Origin: an uncultured Synergistia bacterium
GTDB lineage: Bacteria; Eremiobacterota; SpSt-956; JAKJGF01
Length of the DNA: 28,492 nucleotides
NCBI GenBank assembly: GCA_937888925.1
Contig: CALARM010000285.1
Location: forward strand, 1-28,492
Direction of reading: 5' to 3'
Positions within the stretch are counted from its first letter, which is position 1. Every line of letters starts with the position of its first letter. Below the pieces are notes generated by a model that was not told the origin of the DNA, searched no databases, and saw only the letters and a list, made by a program, of their open reading frames with translations. Shown one piece after another: positions 9,226-16,591 of the stretch. A program made the position numbers and the translations under genes.

Positions 9226-10335
9226 TTATTTTAAATAGAGCAGTTCTGCTGTTGCCAGGATTCCGTGTCTCTGTTTGGCTATTATAACTTCTGCAATGCC
9301 ACCTCTATCAGATTTTGAATTATAATAATCATCACAGTAAATAAAGGTCACCATATCTGCATACTGTTCTATTACACCTGTTTCTCTCAGGTCATAGAGA
9401 TGTGGTCTTCTGTCTGTTCTATTATCCACTGCAGTGGAAAGCTGACAAAGGGCTATAACAGGAATAGAAAGTTTCATTGCAAGAATTTTTAAACCTTTTG
9501 ATATATCTGCTACCTGTTTCTTACGGGTGACATTTTTAGTGGAACTGATAAGCTGAAGATAATCTATTATTATAAGCTGTATATCTTTCCTCATTTTTAA
9601 TCTTTGTGATTTTGCCTTCATTTCCACAATGGAAATACCTGGAGTATCATCTATATAAATCCGGGCTTCTGACAGTTCTGCCATAACCCGGGTAAATTCA
9701 GTCAGGTTATCTGAATTAAGATGACCTTTTTTGATTCTATGGGCATCTGACATGGACCGGGAAGATATAAGACACTGTAACAGATATTCTTTACTCTTTT
9801 CCAGGCTGAATATTGCAACAGATAACTTTTTTGATACAAAGCGGGCTATATTTAAAGCAAAATTAGTTTTACCCATGCCGGGACGGGATGCCACAATAAT
9901 TAATTCACCCGGATAAAATCCGGTTGTAAGACGGTCAAATTCTTCATAACCGCTCGTTACACCCATAACCTGAGAATTGTTATGAAAAAGTTCTTCCAAC
10001 TTCCAGAAATCCTCTTCCATGCTGGTTTCAAACTTTTTATCTAATTGAGTAAGTAATTTTATATTATGGCCTGCTGCGGGGCAATATACTGTATCATAAG
10101 GATGCATTCTATTACAGAAAGGGCATTCTTCCTGAAGTTTAGATCCGCATTTGCTGCAAAATATACTATCTTCTTTATTTCGCACACTGCAGGAAAGGCA
10201 AATCAGCCCCACTTTGGATAGAGGATTTGTGAAGACATACTGTGTTCCACAGTAAAGGCAAAAAATATTATCCATTCCTTCAATGAGATCTATATTACCT
10301 CCGCACTTACTGCATATTATTGTTTTTACTGCCAT
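9226..10335 (-). CDS. Zinc-ribbon/DnaB-type RecA-fold ATPase fusion
   Basis: A 369-residue protein. The N-terminus carries three consecutive zinc ribbons: C8/C11/C26/C29, C46/C49/C60/C63 and C71/C74/C85/H90. The rest is the C-terminal ATPase domain of the replicative helicase DnaB, recognisable throughout. It has Walker A SRPGMGKT (K156), FSLEKS (DnaB FSLEMS), Walker B LIIIDYLQL (D258), ALCQLS, LRETGVIEQYADMV and the arginine-finger region KQRHG. The usual DnaB N-terminal domain, which binds primase and supports hexamer collars, is absent. True DnaB is about 450 residues. This is therefore unlikely to be the housekeeping helicase; a specialised hexameric motor or remodeller recruited by the ribbons is more likely. 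The start ATG has only a weak upstream GGAAG. A 248-bp gap holding a long inverted repeat precedes it. Confidence 0.85.
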   Translation of the reverse strand: MAVKTIICSKCGGNIDLIEGMDNIFCLYCGTQYVFTNPLSKVGLICLSCSVRNKEDSIFCSKCGSKLQEECPFCNRMHPYDTVYCPAAGHNIKLLTQLDKKFETSMEEDFWKLEELFHNNSQVMGVTSGYEEFDRLTTGFYPGELIIVASRPGMGKTNFALNIARFVSKKLSVAIFSLEKSKEYLLQCLISSRSMSDAHRIKKGHLNSDNLTEFTRVMAELSEARIYIDDTPGISIVEMKAKSQRLKMRKDIQLIIIDYLQLISSTKNVTRKKQVADISKGLKILAMKLSIPVIALCQLSTAVDNRTDRRPHLYDLRETGVIEQYADMVTFIYCDDYYNSKSDRGGIAEVIIAKQRHGILATAELLYLK

Positions 10336-10436
10336 ATCATTTCACTTCCAAATCATAAAATTTATATTCAACATAAAACAGCTTTATTTCAACCTTTTTA
10401 TTCTTTTTTACAATTGATGAAAATTCCTGTACATTT

Positions 10437-10497
10437 AAACTATCAGGAGCCGAAATCACTCTTATATTCTCTATATAAAACAGGCTCCTGACAGTTT
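10437..10497. repeat. Long inverted repeat in the gap before the zinc-ribbon/DnaB gene
   Basis: Fifteen-base arms 10437-10451 (AAACTATCAGGAGCC) and 10483-10497 (GGCTCCTGACAGTTT) pair at 14 of 15 positions. The exception would be a G-U wobble in RNA. They enclose 31 bases. The element lies in the 10336-10583 stretch between the DUF4126-like and zinc-ribbon/DnaB genes. A 60-codon TTG-start frame covers the same bases but lacks a ribosome binding site. The repeat may be an mRNA processing or attenuation hairpin, or the remnant of a mobile element. Outside it the gap shows nothing I can name. Confidence 0.75.
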
Positions 10498-10583
10498 TAT
10501 TACATAACAGCCTGAACAATACAGAGATTTCTCAGCTCGCTCTTTTCCCTCTCATCGGCATTTTTCTTAACAAAAATCACTGA

Positions 10584-11234
10584 TCATGCCGCAATCCCTC
10601 CAAGTAAAAAAATAAACACAACAGCAAGAACACGACCAAAAAAAGCAAGAAAAACACTTATAAGAACAATACTGTCCTCCAGAAGACTCACAAGGAAATT
10701 ACTCATACCCATATCGGGAATGGCACTTATAACCCACCGGAGCGCAGTTTTTATAAAAAGAAAAGAAATAGTCACAAAAATCCCGAAAATAATAAGCAAA
10801 ACCATTACCACCCAGAACATGGCCCCCTGATCTGCCATACCTGTCATACACAGACAGGCAGGAAGTCCATTCATCAGACTTTCCTGATTATACATGGCCT
10901 TTGTCACAGGATCTGCCATAACTGCAAAGGTTGTCCCTGCGCTGGCAAGAGAACTTACTATAGGGTCTATAGTCACATGTTTCACATTATCAAGCCACTG
11001 TGCCTTATCTCCCATCGATTCCAGAACAGTCATTATAACCAGGAAAGCTATAGCCCACCAGGAAGTAATAAATTTCAGATCACCAGGAAGGCTTACAGGG
11101 GCAGGAAGGCCCATAGATGTGAAAAAACCTTCATATCTCCCTATGACAGCAGTAAGAAGTACAGGCAATATGGGATTTAACCCCAGAGCCTGAGTCAGAG
11201 CCACAGTAGTAAAAGCTTTCATAAATAAATCCAT
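10584..11234 (-). CDS. DUF4126-like integral membrane protein
   Basis: A 216-residue polytopic membrane protein with about five hydrophobic spans. The N-terminal pattern GLNPILPVLLTAVIGRYE, then a Trp-rich span, then LESMGDKAQWLDNVKH resembles the DUF4126 family, whose function is not established. The C-terminal half has two further long spans. The start ATG is preceded by AAAGGAGG ten bases upstream; an alternative ATG lies four codons in. Only two bases separate its start codon from the stop of the upstream TM2/TPR gene, so the two are almost certainly co-transcribed and probably work together in the membrane. The family call rests on remembered motif pattern and would need a profile search. 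Confidence 0.7.
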   Translation of the reverse strand: MDLFMKAFTTVALTQALGLNPILPVLLTAVIGRYEGFFTSMGLPAPVSLPGDLKFITSWWAIAFLVIMTVLESMGDKAQWLDNVKHVTIDPIVSSLASAGTTFAVMADPVTKAMYNQESLMNGLPACLCMTGMADQGAMFWVVMVLLIIFGIFVTISFLFIKTALRWVISAIPDMGMSNFLVSLLEDSIVLISVFLAFFGRVLAVVFIFLLGGIAA

Positions 11235-11236
11235 AA

Positions 11237-12508
11237 TTACAGAACCTCCTTTTCTCTAAAAACCATTCTGACCAGTTTCCTGTCAGGTGAATTCAGTCTC
11301 TTTATCCTGAAATTAACACCTTTTATTATCTTTTCCGGCCCTTTCATATCTGCAACCTGTTTATATATCATAAGAGCCTGTCCTTCAGCTCTTTCCTCTT
11401 CACAGATACGGCCGAGAGCAATCCTGCTTTCCAGTGCCAGAGAGTTTTCATTTACAATATCCAGAAATACCTCTTTAGCTTCCTCTCTATCTCCTTCCGT
11501 AAGAGAAATCAACCCCAGGCAATGTCGGGCCTGCCATAGAGAAGAATCTCTCTCAAGTAAAGAATTACATCTCTTTCTGGCCTCATCAAGTTCTCCCTTT
11601 GTAATAAGCAGATTTATAAAATTAATATCTCCCTGCCAGCAGGAACTGTCCTTTTCCATAGCATGTTCCAGACAGAGCTCTGCAAGAGATAAATAAGTTT
11701 TATCTCTGTTATTTCCTGTATAATTCAATACAGACAGACCAAGGTTGTTATATAAATCAACCCTTCTGTCTCCCAGTTCAAAAGAGCGGATAAACTCCAG
11801 TGTTGAAAAACCGTAATTACCTGTGTTTAAATAGATCTTCCCCATCTGATTATGTAGCTCCGCATCGTTCTGGCCGCCGCTGTTCAGAGCAAGTTTCCCA
11901 TGATTTAAAGCACTGAAATAATCACCTCTATCCATGGAAAGAGTCATTTTCTGCTTGAGTCCTGCAGTAACTCCGCTATTAATCGGAACAGGTATTTTCA
12001 CATCACTTTCTCTTTCTTTTAGAAGAACATGTATATTATCCAGCCTGTGAAATATGAGATTCCTGATGAGAGGAGTTTCCGCTTCTCCCCTGTTAATCTT
12101 TTCTGCGGTATAATAAGCATCAAAGGCCCCGTAAACAAGCATAATGAGAAAACCTATACCTGTCGGAGCAAGAACAATAAGACAGAAAAGCATCAATATG
12201 CCTTTCACCAGTTGTCCGTTATAGATCTGCCCCCAGCCGCATATAAGAGAACTTACCAGGCCATAGGTAGAATTTCTCTCAACAGACAGACATTTCTGAC
12301 CTCTGTTAATCTTTCCGGCAGTTAAAAAAGCATCTATAACGGCAAAAGCCCATACGCCTATACTGCCTATAACAGTCCCTGCCAGAAGAAAGAAAAGTAA
12401 AATGACAATCCATGCCTTTACGGCTTCCTGATTATAAATCTGCCCTGTACCCGGCACTATGGCTGAAAGCACTCCTGCCAGTACAGGATGTCTCAACTGA
12501 CCTTTCAA
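11237..12508 (-). CDS. Double TM2-like membrane domain with C-terminal TPR repeats
   Basis: A 423-residue protein. The first 140 residues contain two copies of a small membrane module. Each begins with a G-x-GQIYN motif (GTGQIYNQEAVKAW near residues 20-33; GWGQIYNGQLVKG near 91-103), continues through two hydrophobic spans, and ends in a D-A-x-x-TA-x-KINRG motif. This is the pattern of TM2-type or similar duplicated membrane domains. After a linker, residues about 190-410 are degenerate TPR-like helical repeats, probably cytoplasmic. The start is TTG 12508, chosen because AAAGGGAGG lies eight bases upstream. It sits 17 bp after the nuclease gene and 2 bp before the DUF4126-like gene, so it belongs to their operon. 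A membrane-bound scaffold is the likely role. Confidence 0.75.
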   Translation of the reverse strand: MKGQLRHPVLAGVLSAIVPGTGQIYNQEAVKAWIVILLFFLLAGTVIGSIGVWAFAVIDAFLTAGKINRGQKCLSVERNSTYGLVSSLICGWGQIYNGQLVKGILMLFCLIVLAPTGIGFLIMLVYGAFDAYYTAEKINRGEAETPLIRNLIFHRLDNIHVLLKERESDVKIPVPINSGVTAGLKQKMTLSMDRGDYFSALNHGKLALNSGGQNDAELHNQMGKIYLNTGNYGFSTLEFIRSFELGDRRVDLYNNLGLSVLNYTGNNRDKTYLSLAELCLEHAMEKDSSCWQGDINFINLLITKGELDEARKRCNSLLERDSSLWQARHCLGLISLTEGDREEAKEVFLDIVNENSLALESRIALGRICEEERAEGQALMIYKQVADMKGPEKIIKGVNFRIKRLNSPDRKLVRMVFREKEVL

Positions 12509-12525
12509 TTAAAAAACCTCCCTTT

Positions 12526-13722
12526 CTAAAATTTATCTTTCAAAAAATCCAGTAATTCCTTCAAATCCAGCCCGGTTTTCTCGGCAAAACCCTTATTCTG
12601 TAAAATTCTGTAAAGATCTTCCCAGTAAAGTAAATGCATATGACCGGCAACAGAAGAGTAATCCTTTATATCATCTCTGTAAAATCCAATCTTCTCTTCC
12701 ATCCTTTCAGGTTTCTTTTTATAAAGGTTAAATTTATCTGCAGAAAGATTACAATCTCGTGATATAAGGAGAATAAAATAAAAATTCTTACCTTTCTCAC
12801 AGGCAGCCCATGTGCCTGTATCAACATTCCTTATAATCTGATCCCTTTCTGCATCATATCTGGTGCCCGGGCTTATATCACTTTTATATTTTACCTCAAG
12901 GAAAATCAACTTATCCGGTGTTTCTACAGTGAAATCTACCTGGGTTTTCCCCTCCTTCACAGGTCTTGAAGGAGGCGGAATAAATTCCTTCCAGAAGGAA
13001 AATTCGGTATTTTCATATTCTTCCCCCGTCATATTTACAGGGAATATATGAGAAAACCATTCAGATACAGGAGATTTTATTAAAGTTCGAAAAACGTTCC
13101 ATGTTATGGCATCTTCGGAATTTTCACTCCCCATATAAGAAAGTCCCCGGACAATACCTCTCCTGTATCTGAACCTATTACCATGAGTATTTACTGAAGG
13201 GTCATCTTTATCCACAATCAGATTATCCCGGAAATCTGCAAAAACCCTTACACCTGTATCAGATCTCACATATATCCTTCCATTATGGTCAACAGACGTA
13301 TTACGAGACACTATAGAATTAAATATTCCCGGTATTTTTTTATCTTTACTTTTCTCATCACTGAAGGTACCGGTTTTAACCGTATCAAAAAACCACTTAT
13401 ATCTTGACGCTCTATCAGGGTTATATGTATGATTAATATCAAAATTTTTCCTCTCAAGAAAACCGGTAAGATCATCTTTGTTCACCAGTAATTTCTGTGC
13501 TATATAATCAACATAAGAACTGGCAACTGACCATCTGTAAAATATATGTGGATTAATCTTATATTTTGACTCTATTTCATCTCTGGATTTACTATTTATC
13601 CACATATTCTCATAATTTTCTTTACAGATAAAAGTAATTACCCTGCTGCATATAGTCCTGGTTGCCCCGTTCCATATTCTCTGCCTGAGGCAGAACTGCC
13701 ACAGACTCAAATCAGGCATCAT
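12526..13722 (-). CDS. PD-(D/E)XK-type nuclease, paralogue of the left-edge gene
   Basis: The start is ATG 13722, giving 398 residues. An exact AAGGAGG (13735-13729) lies six bases upstream. The frame stays open further upstream to 13866, but that extension crosses the promoter region and has no ribosome site. The C-terminal third carries D263 in VDFTVE and E276-V-K278, the PD-(D/E)XK nuclease signature. It sits within the block shared with the left-edge gene (FWKEF-PPPSR, ERDQIIRN, YWEDLY). The central SEDAITWNVFRTL is a separate conserved-looking element. The N-terminal 200 residues are unassigned. It leads the leftward series and is divergent from a WYL regulator, an arrangement common for defence effectors kept silent by a local repressor. 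Substrate unknown. Confidence 0.8.
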   Translation of the reverse strand: MMPDLSLWQFCLRQRIWNGATRTICSRVITFICKENYENMWINSKSRDEIESKYKINPHIFYRWSVASSYVDYIAQKLLVNKDDLTGFLERKNFDINHTYNPDRASRYKWFFDTVKTGTFSDEKSKDKKIPGIFNSIVSRNTSVDHNGRIYVRSDTGVRVFADFRDNLIVDKDDPSVNTHGNRFRYRRGIVRGLSYMGSENSEDAITWNVFRTLIKSPVSEWFSHIFPVNMTGEEYENTEFSFWKEFIPPPSRPVKEGKTQVDFTVETPDKLIFLEVKYKSDISPGTRYDAERDQIIRNVDTGTWAACEKGKNFYFILLISRDCNLSADKFNLYKKKPERMEEKIGFYRDDIKDYSSVAGHMHLLYWEDLYRILQNKGFAEKTGLDLKELLDFLKDKF

Positions 13723-13744
13723 AAAAATCCTCCTTTCAAAAAAA

Positions 13745-13773
13745 TTGACGTAACCTCTGAATTCAATTATAAT
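13745..13773 (+). promoter_or_regulatory. Sigma-70-like promoter for the WYL regulator gene
   Basis: TTGACG (13745-13750), 17-base spacer, TATAAT (13768-13773): five of six and six of six consensus bases at ideal spacing, reading toward the WYL gene at 13911. The predicted leader is about 130 bases. Confidence 0.7.
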
Positions 13774-13781
13774 ATTCAGAG
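13755..13781. promoter_or_regulatory. Inverted repeat overlapping the WYL promoter, candidate operator
   Basis: Perfect 8-bp arms CTCTGAAT (13755-13762) and ATTCAGAG (13774-13781) flank the -10 box of the rightward promoter exactly. The element also lies in the 5' leader of the leftward nuclease transcript. A dimeric WYL-family autorepressor would fit here; binding is inferred from position and symmetry. Confidence 0.55.
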
Positions 13782-13836
13782 ATAACAGATAATAAAAAAC
13801 CTCCTTTCTTAAGCCCTTATTCTTTATCCTGTGATA

Positions 13837-13866
13837 ATTATACTTATGTAATAGATCCGACGTCAT
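13837..13866 (-). promoter_or_regulatory. Probable promoter for the leftward nuclease operon
   Basis: On the minus strand ATGACG (13866-13861) and a perfect TATAAT (13842-13837) are separated by 18 bases, reading toward the nuclease start at 13722. It overlaps the divergent WYL promoter region, so one regulator could control both. Confidence 0.5.
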
Positions 13867-13910
13867 ATACTCATCCCGAGCAAAAAATAAAATACAAGGA
13901 GGTAATTTAT

Positions 13911-14942
13911 ATGGCTAAAAAAAATGTTGCTTTTACCTGTAAAAGCGAAGAAAAACCACCGGGGGAAAATAAAAAAACAACAAATATAATTTTGCTCCTT
14001 TCCATGTTATTAAACCAGGAAAATAAAGATATAAAATACTATGCGGGCCAGCTTAAATGCAGTGAAATAACGATAAAAAAATATATAAAAGAAATAAGAG
14101 CCTCCTATGATGCTACTCTTAATAAAGGTTTTTACATAGACCATAACAAAAAAGATAATTATTATGTAATCTCTTCAGGTAATAATTTTCTGCCTCTTAA
14201 CAGTTCAGAAATGGAATCCCTTTATGAAGCCTTGATGTATCTGACAGCATGGACAGTTTCACCATATAAAAATCTGGATATTATAAAAGAAAAGCTTCAG
14301 AAACTTATTCATAATGAGTTGAAAAAGGAACTGGATAAACATATTGCCATATCGGCACCTATAACAAAAAGTAAACTCAAAAATATCCTTAACACTATAG
14401 ATAAAGCTATAAGAGAGAATAAAAAACTGATAATAGATTACAGTCCTACCTGTCATAAGAACAGAGTCACGAGAGAAATAGTCCCTTTCTGTCTTTTAAA
14501 CCATGACCATGAATGGTATATCAGAGCATTCTGCCTGAAAGATAAAAAAATCAAAACCTATTCCATAAACCAGATAGAAGATATAAAAAAAATTAAAGAA
14601 CTGACAGAAACAGAAGAAAATGAATTGCCGGAAAATCCTGAATTGAATGTAGAACATATGTGGGACTGGGATAATGGAAATAACATAGTGACAGAAGTGG
14701 TGATAAAATTCACAGGCTCTTTGGCTCAGAGAATGAAGAAAAAACTTCAATACAGAACAGAACATCCGTCGCAGAAGATTAGAAATTATGGCGAAGATGT
14801 TATGGTTTCTTTTAAAGTAAAAAATCCCTTTAATATGATTTCCTGGATATTACAGTTCGGCTCACAGGCAGAGATAGTAGAGCCGGAAAGTCTTAGAGAT
14901 AAAATAAGAATAGAAATAGACAGGATTAAAACGTTATATTGA
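13911..14942 (+). CDS. HTH-WYL-WCX transcriptional regulator
   Basis: A 343-residue protein. Residues about 22-70 form a winged helix-turn-helix (KYYAGQLKCSEITIKKYIKE). Residues about 150-225 form a WYL ligand-sensing domain with the signature HEWYIRAF at W202-Y203-I204, so WYI instead of WYL. The last 85 residues resemble the WCX dimerisation region. Family members of this plan, such as BrxR and CapW, repress defence operons and are thought to sense nucleic acid or nucleotide ligands through the WYL domain. The start ATG has AAGGAGG eight bases upstream. The gene is divergent from the PD-(D/E)XK nuclease operon. An inverted repeat on its own promoter suggests autoregulation and joint control of the leftward series. 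Confidence 0.88.
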   Translation: MAKKNVAFTCKSEEKPPGENKKTTNIILLLSMLLNQENKDIKYYAGQLKCSEITIKKYIKEIRASYDATLNKGFYIDHNKKDNYYVISSGNNFLPLNSSEMESLYEALMYLTAWTVSPYKNLDIIKEKLQKLIHNELKKELDKHIAISAPITKSKLKNILNTIDKAIRENKKLIIDYSPTCHKNRVTREIVPFCLLNHDHEWYIRAFCLKDKKIKTYSINQIEDIKKIKELTETEENELPENPELNVEHMWDWDNGNNIVTEVVIKFTGSLAQRMKKKLQYRTEHPSQKIRNYGEDVMVSFKVKNPFNMISWILQFGSQAEIVEPESLRDKIRIEIDRIKTLY

Positions 14943-14967
14943 AATTTAAAAGTAAGCTTTACATGCC

Positions 14968-14997
14968 TGTTATTATTTATAGCAGAATAACACCTTT
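14968..14997 (+). terminator. Weak intrinsic terminator after the WYL gene
   Basis: A 7-bp A/T-rich stem (TGTTATT 14968-14974 with AATAACA 14986-14992) with an 11-base loop is followed by CCTTTTT. It lies 25 bases past the stop codon. The stem is weak, so termination is uncertain. Confidence 0.35.
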
Positions 14998-15083
14998 TTA
15001 GAAAAGAAAAAATTCATGAAGGAGAATCAGAATAGAATATAGAATAGACTTTTTCAAGAGTTAAAGAATTAAAGAATTAATAC

Positions 15084-15187
15084 CATACTGCTGGAAACGG
15101 CAGTATGAAAAACAGAATAAAAAAGTGGTATAAAACAAAAAAGTTCTTCACAGAAGAACTGAAAAAAGCTTGCTAATAATATACCAC
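15084..15187. promoter_or_regulatory. Structured leader region upstream of the O-like replication gene
   Basis: Two separate foldings are visible in the 406-base gap between the WYL gene and the O-like gene start. One is a hairpin CATACTGC/GCAGTATG (15084-15091 with 15100-15107). The other is a long outer stem GTGGTATA/TATACCAC (15125-15132 with 15180-15187) enclosing an inner hairpin AGTTCTT/AAGAACT (15142-15148 with 15154-15160). The rest of the gap (14998-15083 and 15207-15348) is A-rich with short GAATA and TTAAAGAA repeats and no gene I can support. Confidence 0.5.
15132..15171 (-). ncRNA. Possible short antisense RNA with its own terminator
   Basis: Downstream of the leftward promoter at 15178-15206, the predicted transcript starts near 15171. 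It folds into AGTTCTT-CTGTG-AAGAACT (15160-15142), followed by TTTTTTGTTTT, a proper intrinsic terminator. The product would be only about 40 bases. It would be antisense to the leader of the O-like gene, as in counter-transcribed copy-control RNAs. The size is smaller than usual for that class, so the call is tentative. Confidence 0.4.
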
Positions 15188-15206
15188 TCCGGGATACTTT
15201 TGTCAA
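15178..15206 (-). promoter_or_regulatory. Near-consensus sigma-70-like promoter, leftward
   Basis: On the minus strand: TTGACA (15206-15201), exactly 17 bases, TATATT (15183-15178). This is the best -35 box in the window. It points away from the O-like gene into a short terminator, with no protein-coding gene on that strand before 13722. Confidence 0.65.
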
Positions 15207-15348
15207 TTTTTTATTTTGAGCCATCCAGAAAGTAATATCAGTCAAAAACGCCTATTCAAAAACCTTTCGGATGCATATAAATAAAGCTCTTAAAAAAATT
15301 TGCCTTCTAAAGTATACCATTAATCATTACATAAAAAGGAGTGCAATA

Positions 15349-16557
15349 ATGAGTATCAACAACGGTCATACCCCCTTACCAAACAGTTTCATTGCCGATC
15401 TCAACAGTCTTGAGCTTACTCACAGAGAGTACAGGTTAATGATGACAATAGGAACAGAAATCTACAGGTTTCCTGAAGGAAGAAAAACTTTATCAAAGGA
15501 ACTGGCAACCAGATATTTAGAAAAGCTTACAAACATCAGGCAAAATCATATTTCCAAAATGTTAAATAAATTTCATTGCAGAGGATACATAAGGTATATA
15601 AAATCCCATATCAAAGGCCAGGGCAGTATTATTATACTAACTTTAGATACTGCAGCAGGCTCTGATAATTTAGATACCATAACAGTATCTGAAACTATAA
15701 AATCAGATACTGCTGTAGCATCTGACCCGGTAAAATTAGCTACTGTCACAGGCTCAAATCAAATAAATCAATCAAAAAAAGATCATCAAGAATCAGATCT
15801 GATCGATTCTACTACAGATACAGATAAAGAAAAACAAAAAACAAAAGAAGCAACAGTAAAAAATCCTTTTAATTGTAATAACTCAATGCAGAATAATTCC
15901 TGTAACGAAAGTAATTCAAACAATTTTTCTATTAATTTACTGCGCCCCGCCGGCCCAGGAGCTGCCAGCAATGAATTTACTTCTATGAGCACTATTCTAT
16001 CCGGCTATATACCTGTTTTATCACAGATATCTGACATGTCGGAATCCTCTGCCCCCATCCTTTCTCCTGTAGTTATAGAAGAAGGTAAAAAACTTCTCTT
16101 ATCAAAAGGTTTCAATAAAGAACAGATACAGTCCATTTCCAGAAGAATTATTGAGAGTATAAAGAAGCATAACCCGGAAAAACCTGACGCATACTTCCTG
16201 ACTTCCGCAAAAAATGAAAAAGTAAAGACCCTATCATGTTCGCATCAAACCATTACTGCTGAAAAACATTCGATTAATAATTCTCATAATAGAGTACCCT
16301 CTTCTACTGTCGTTACAAAGCCTGAAACTGTAAAAAAGGCAGAAATAGAAGAAGCTCCTTCAGCCAGAGAATTATTAACCGAGATACAGGCCATTGCGCC
16401 TGATGAACTATATGAAATCATAATGTCAGTAGATTCAGATAAAAATGTGCAGAAAAGTCTGGCTTTTTTTAGTTCTGATATAGTCAGAGAAGAAATACTG
16501 GCCAGTCATTATGTGTCAGCTTTTAAGAAAAAACATCCCGAAAAATTAAATATTTAA
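15349..16557 (+). CDS. Phage replication protein O-like DNA-binding protein
   Basis: The start is ATG 15349 (402 residues), set by AAAAGGAG seven bases upstream; an in-frame ATG at 15271 has no ribosome site. Residues about 10-95 match the N-terminal winged-helix pattern of phage replication protein O and related plasmid initiators: TPLPNSFIADLNSLELTHREY, then a SKELATRYLEKLTNIRQ helix-turn-helix and an RGYIRYI wing. Residues about 105-215 are a low-complexity Thr/Asp/Ser/Asn-rich linker with degenerate repeats. The C-terminal part contains EEGKKLLLSKGFNKEQIQS and KPDAYFLTSAKN, typical of phage replication-module proteins. It would bind an origin and recruit a helicase. The DnaB-type ATPase at 9226-10335 is a speculative partner. 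The gene stands between a structured leader and a structured downstream region. Confidence 0.65.
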   Translation: MSINNGHTPLPNSFIADLNSLELTHREYRLMMTIGTEIYRFPEGRKTLSKELATRYLEKLTNIRQNHISKMLNKFHCRGYIRYIKSHIKGQGSIIILTLDTAAGSDNLDTITVSETIKSDTAVASDPVKLATVTGSNQINQSKKDHQESDLIDSTTDTDKEKQKTKEATVKNPFNCNNSMQNNSCNESNSNNFSINLLRPAGPGAASNEFTSMSTILSGYIPVLSQISDMSESSAPILSPVVIEEGKKLLLSKGFNKEQIQSISRRIIESIKKHNPEKPDAYFLTSAKNEKVKTLSCSHQTITAEKHSINNSHNRVPSSTVVTKPETVKKAEIEEAPSARELLTEIQAIAPDELYEIIMSVDSDKNVQKSLAFFSSDIVREEILASHYVSAFKKKHPEKLNI

Positions 16558-16591
16558 AGTAGAAATTTTTAATATTAATGGTGTAAAATCT

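Noticed and set aside
10337..10519. 60-codon leftward frame ending one base before the zinc-ribbon/DnaB gene
   Set aside because: It starts with TTG without a ribosome site, resembles nothing, and half of it is the long inverted repeat. The close spacing keeps it possible but unsupported.
13723..13866. N-terminal extension of the PD-(D/E)XK nuclease to 13866
   Set aside because: It runs through the divergent promoter region and an inverted repeat, has no ribosome site at its start, and ATG 13722 has an ideal AAGGAGG.
14259..14765. Reverse-strand frames in the WYL gene
   Set aside because: They are Phe/Tyr-rich shadow frames with no start signal; the forward WYL protein explains the sequence fully.
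15061..15085. TTAAAGAA and GAATA short repeats as replication iterons
   Set aside because: The units are too short and A/T-rich, and only two to four copies occur in a base-biased region, so chance is likely.
15271..15348. N-terminal extension of the O-like protein to ATG 15271
   Set aside because: There is no ribosome binding site before 15271, and AAAAGGAG is ideally spaced for 15349, where the family-like sequence begins.
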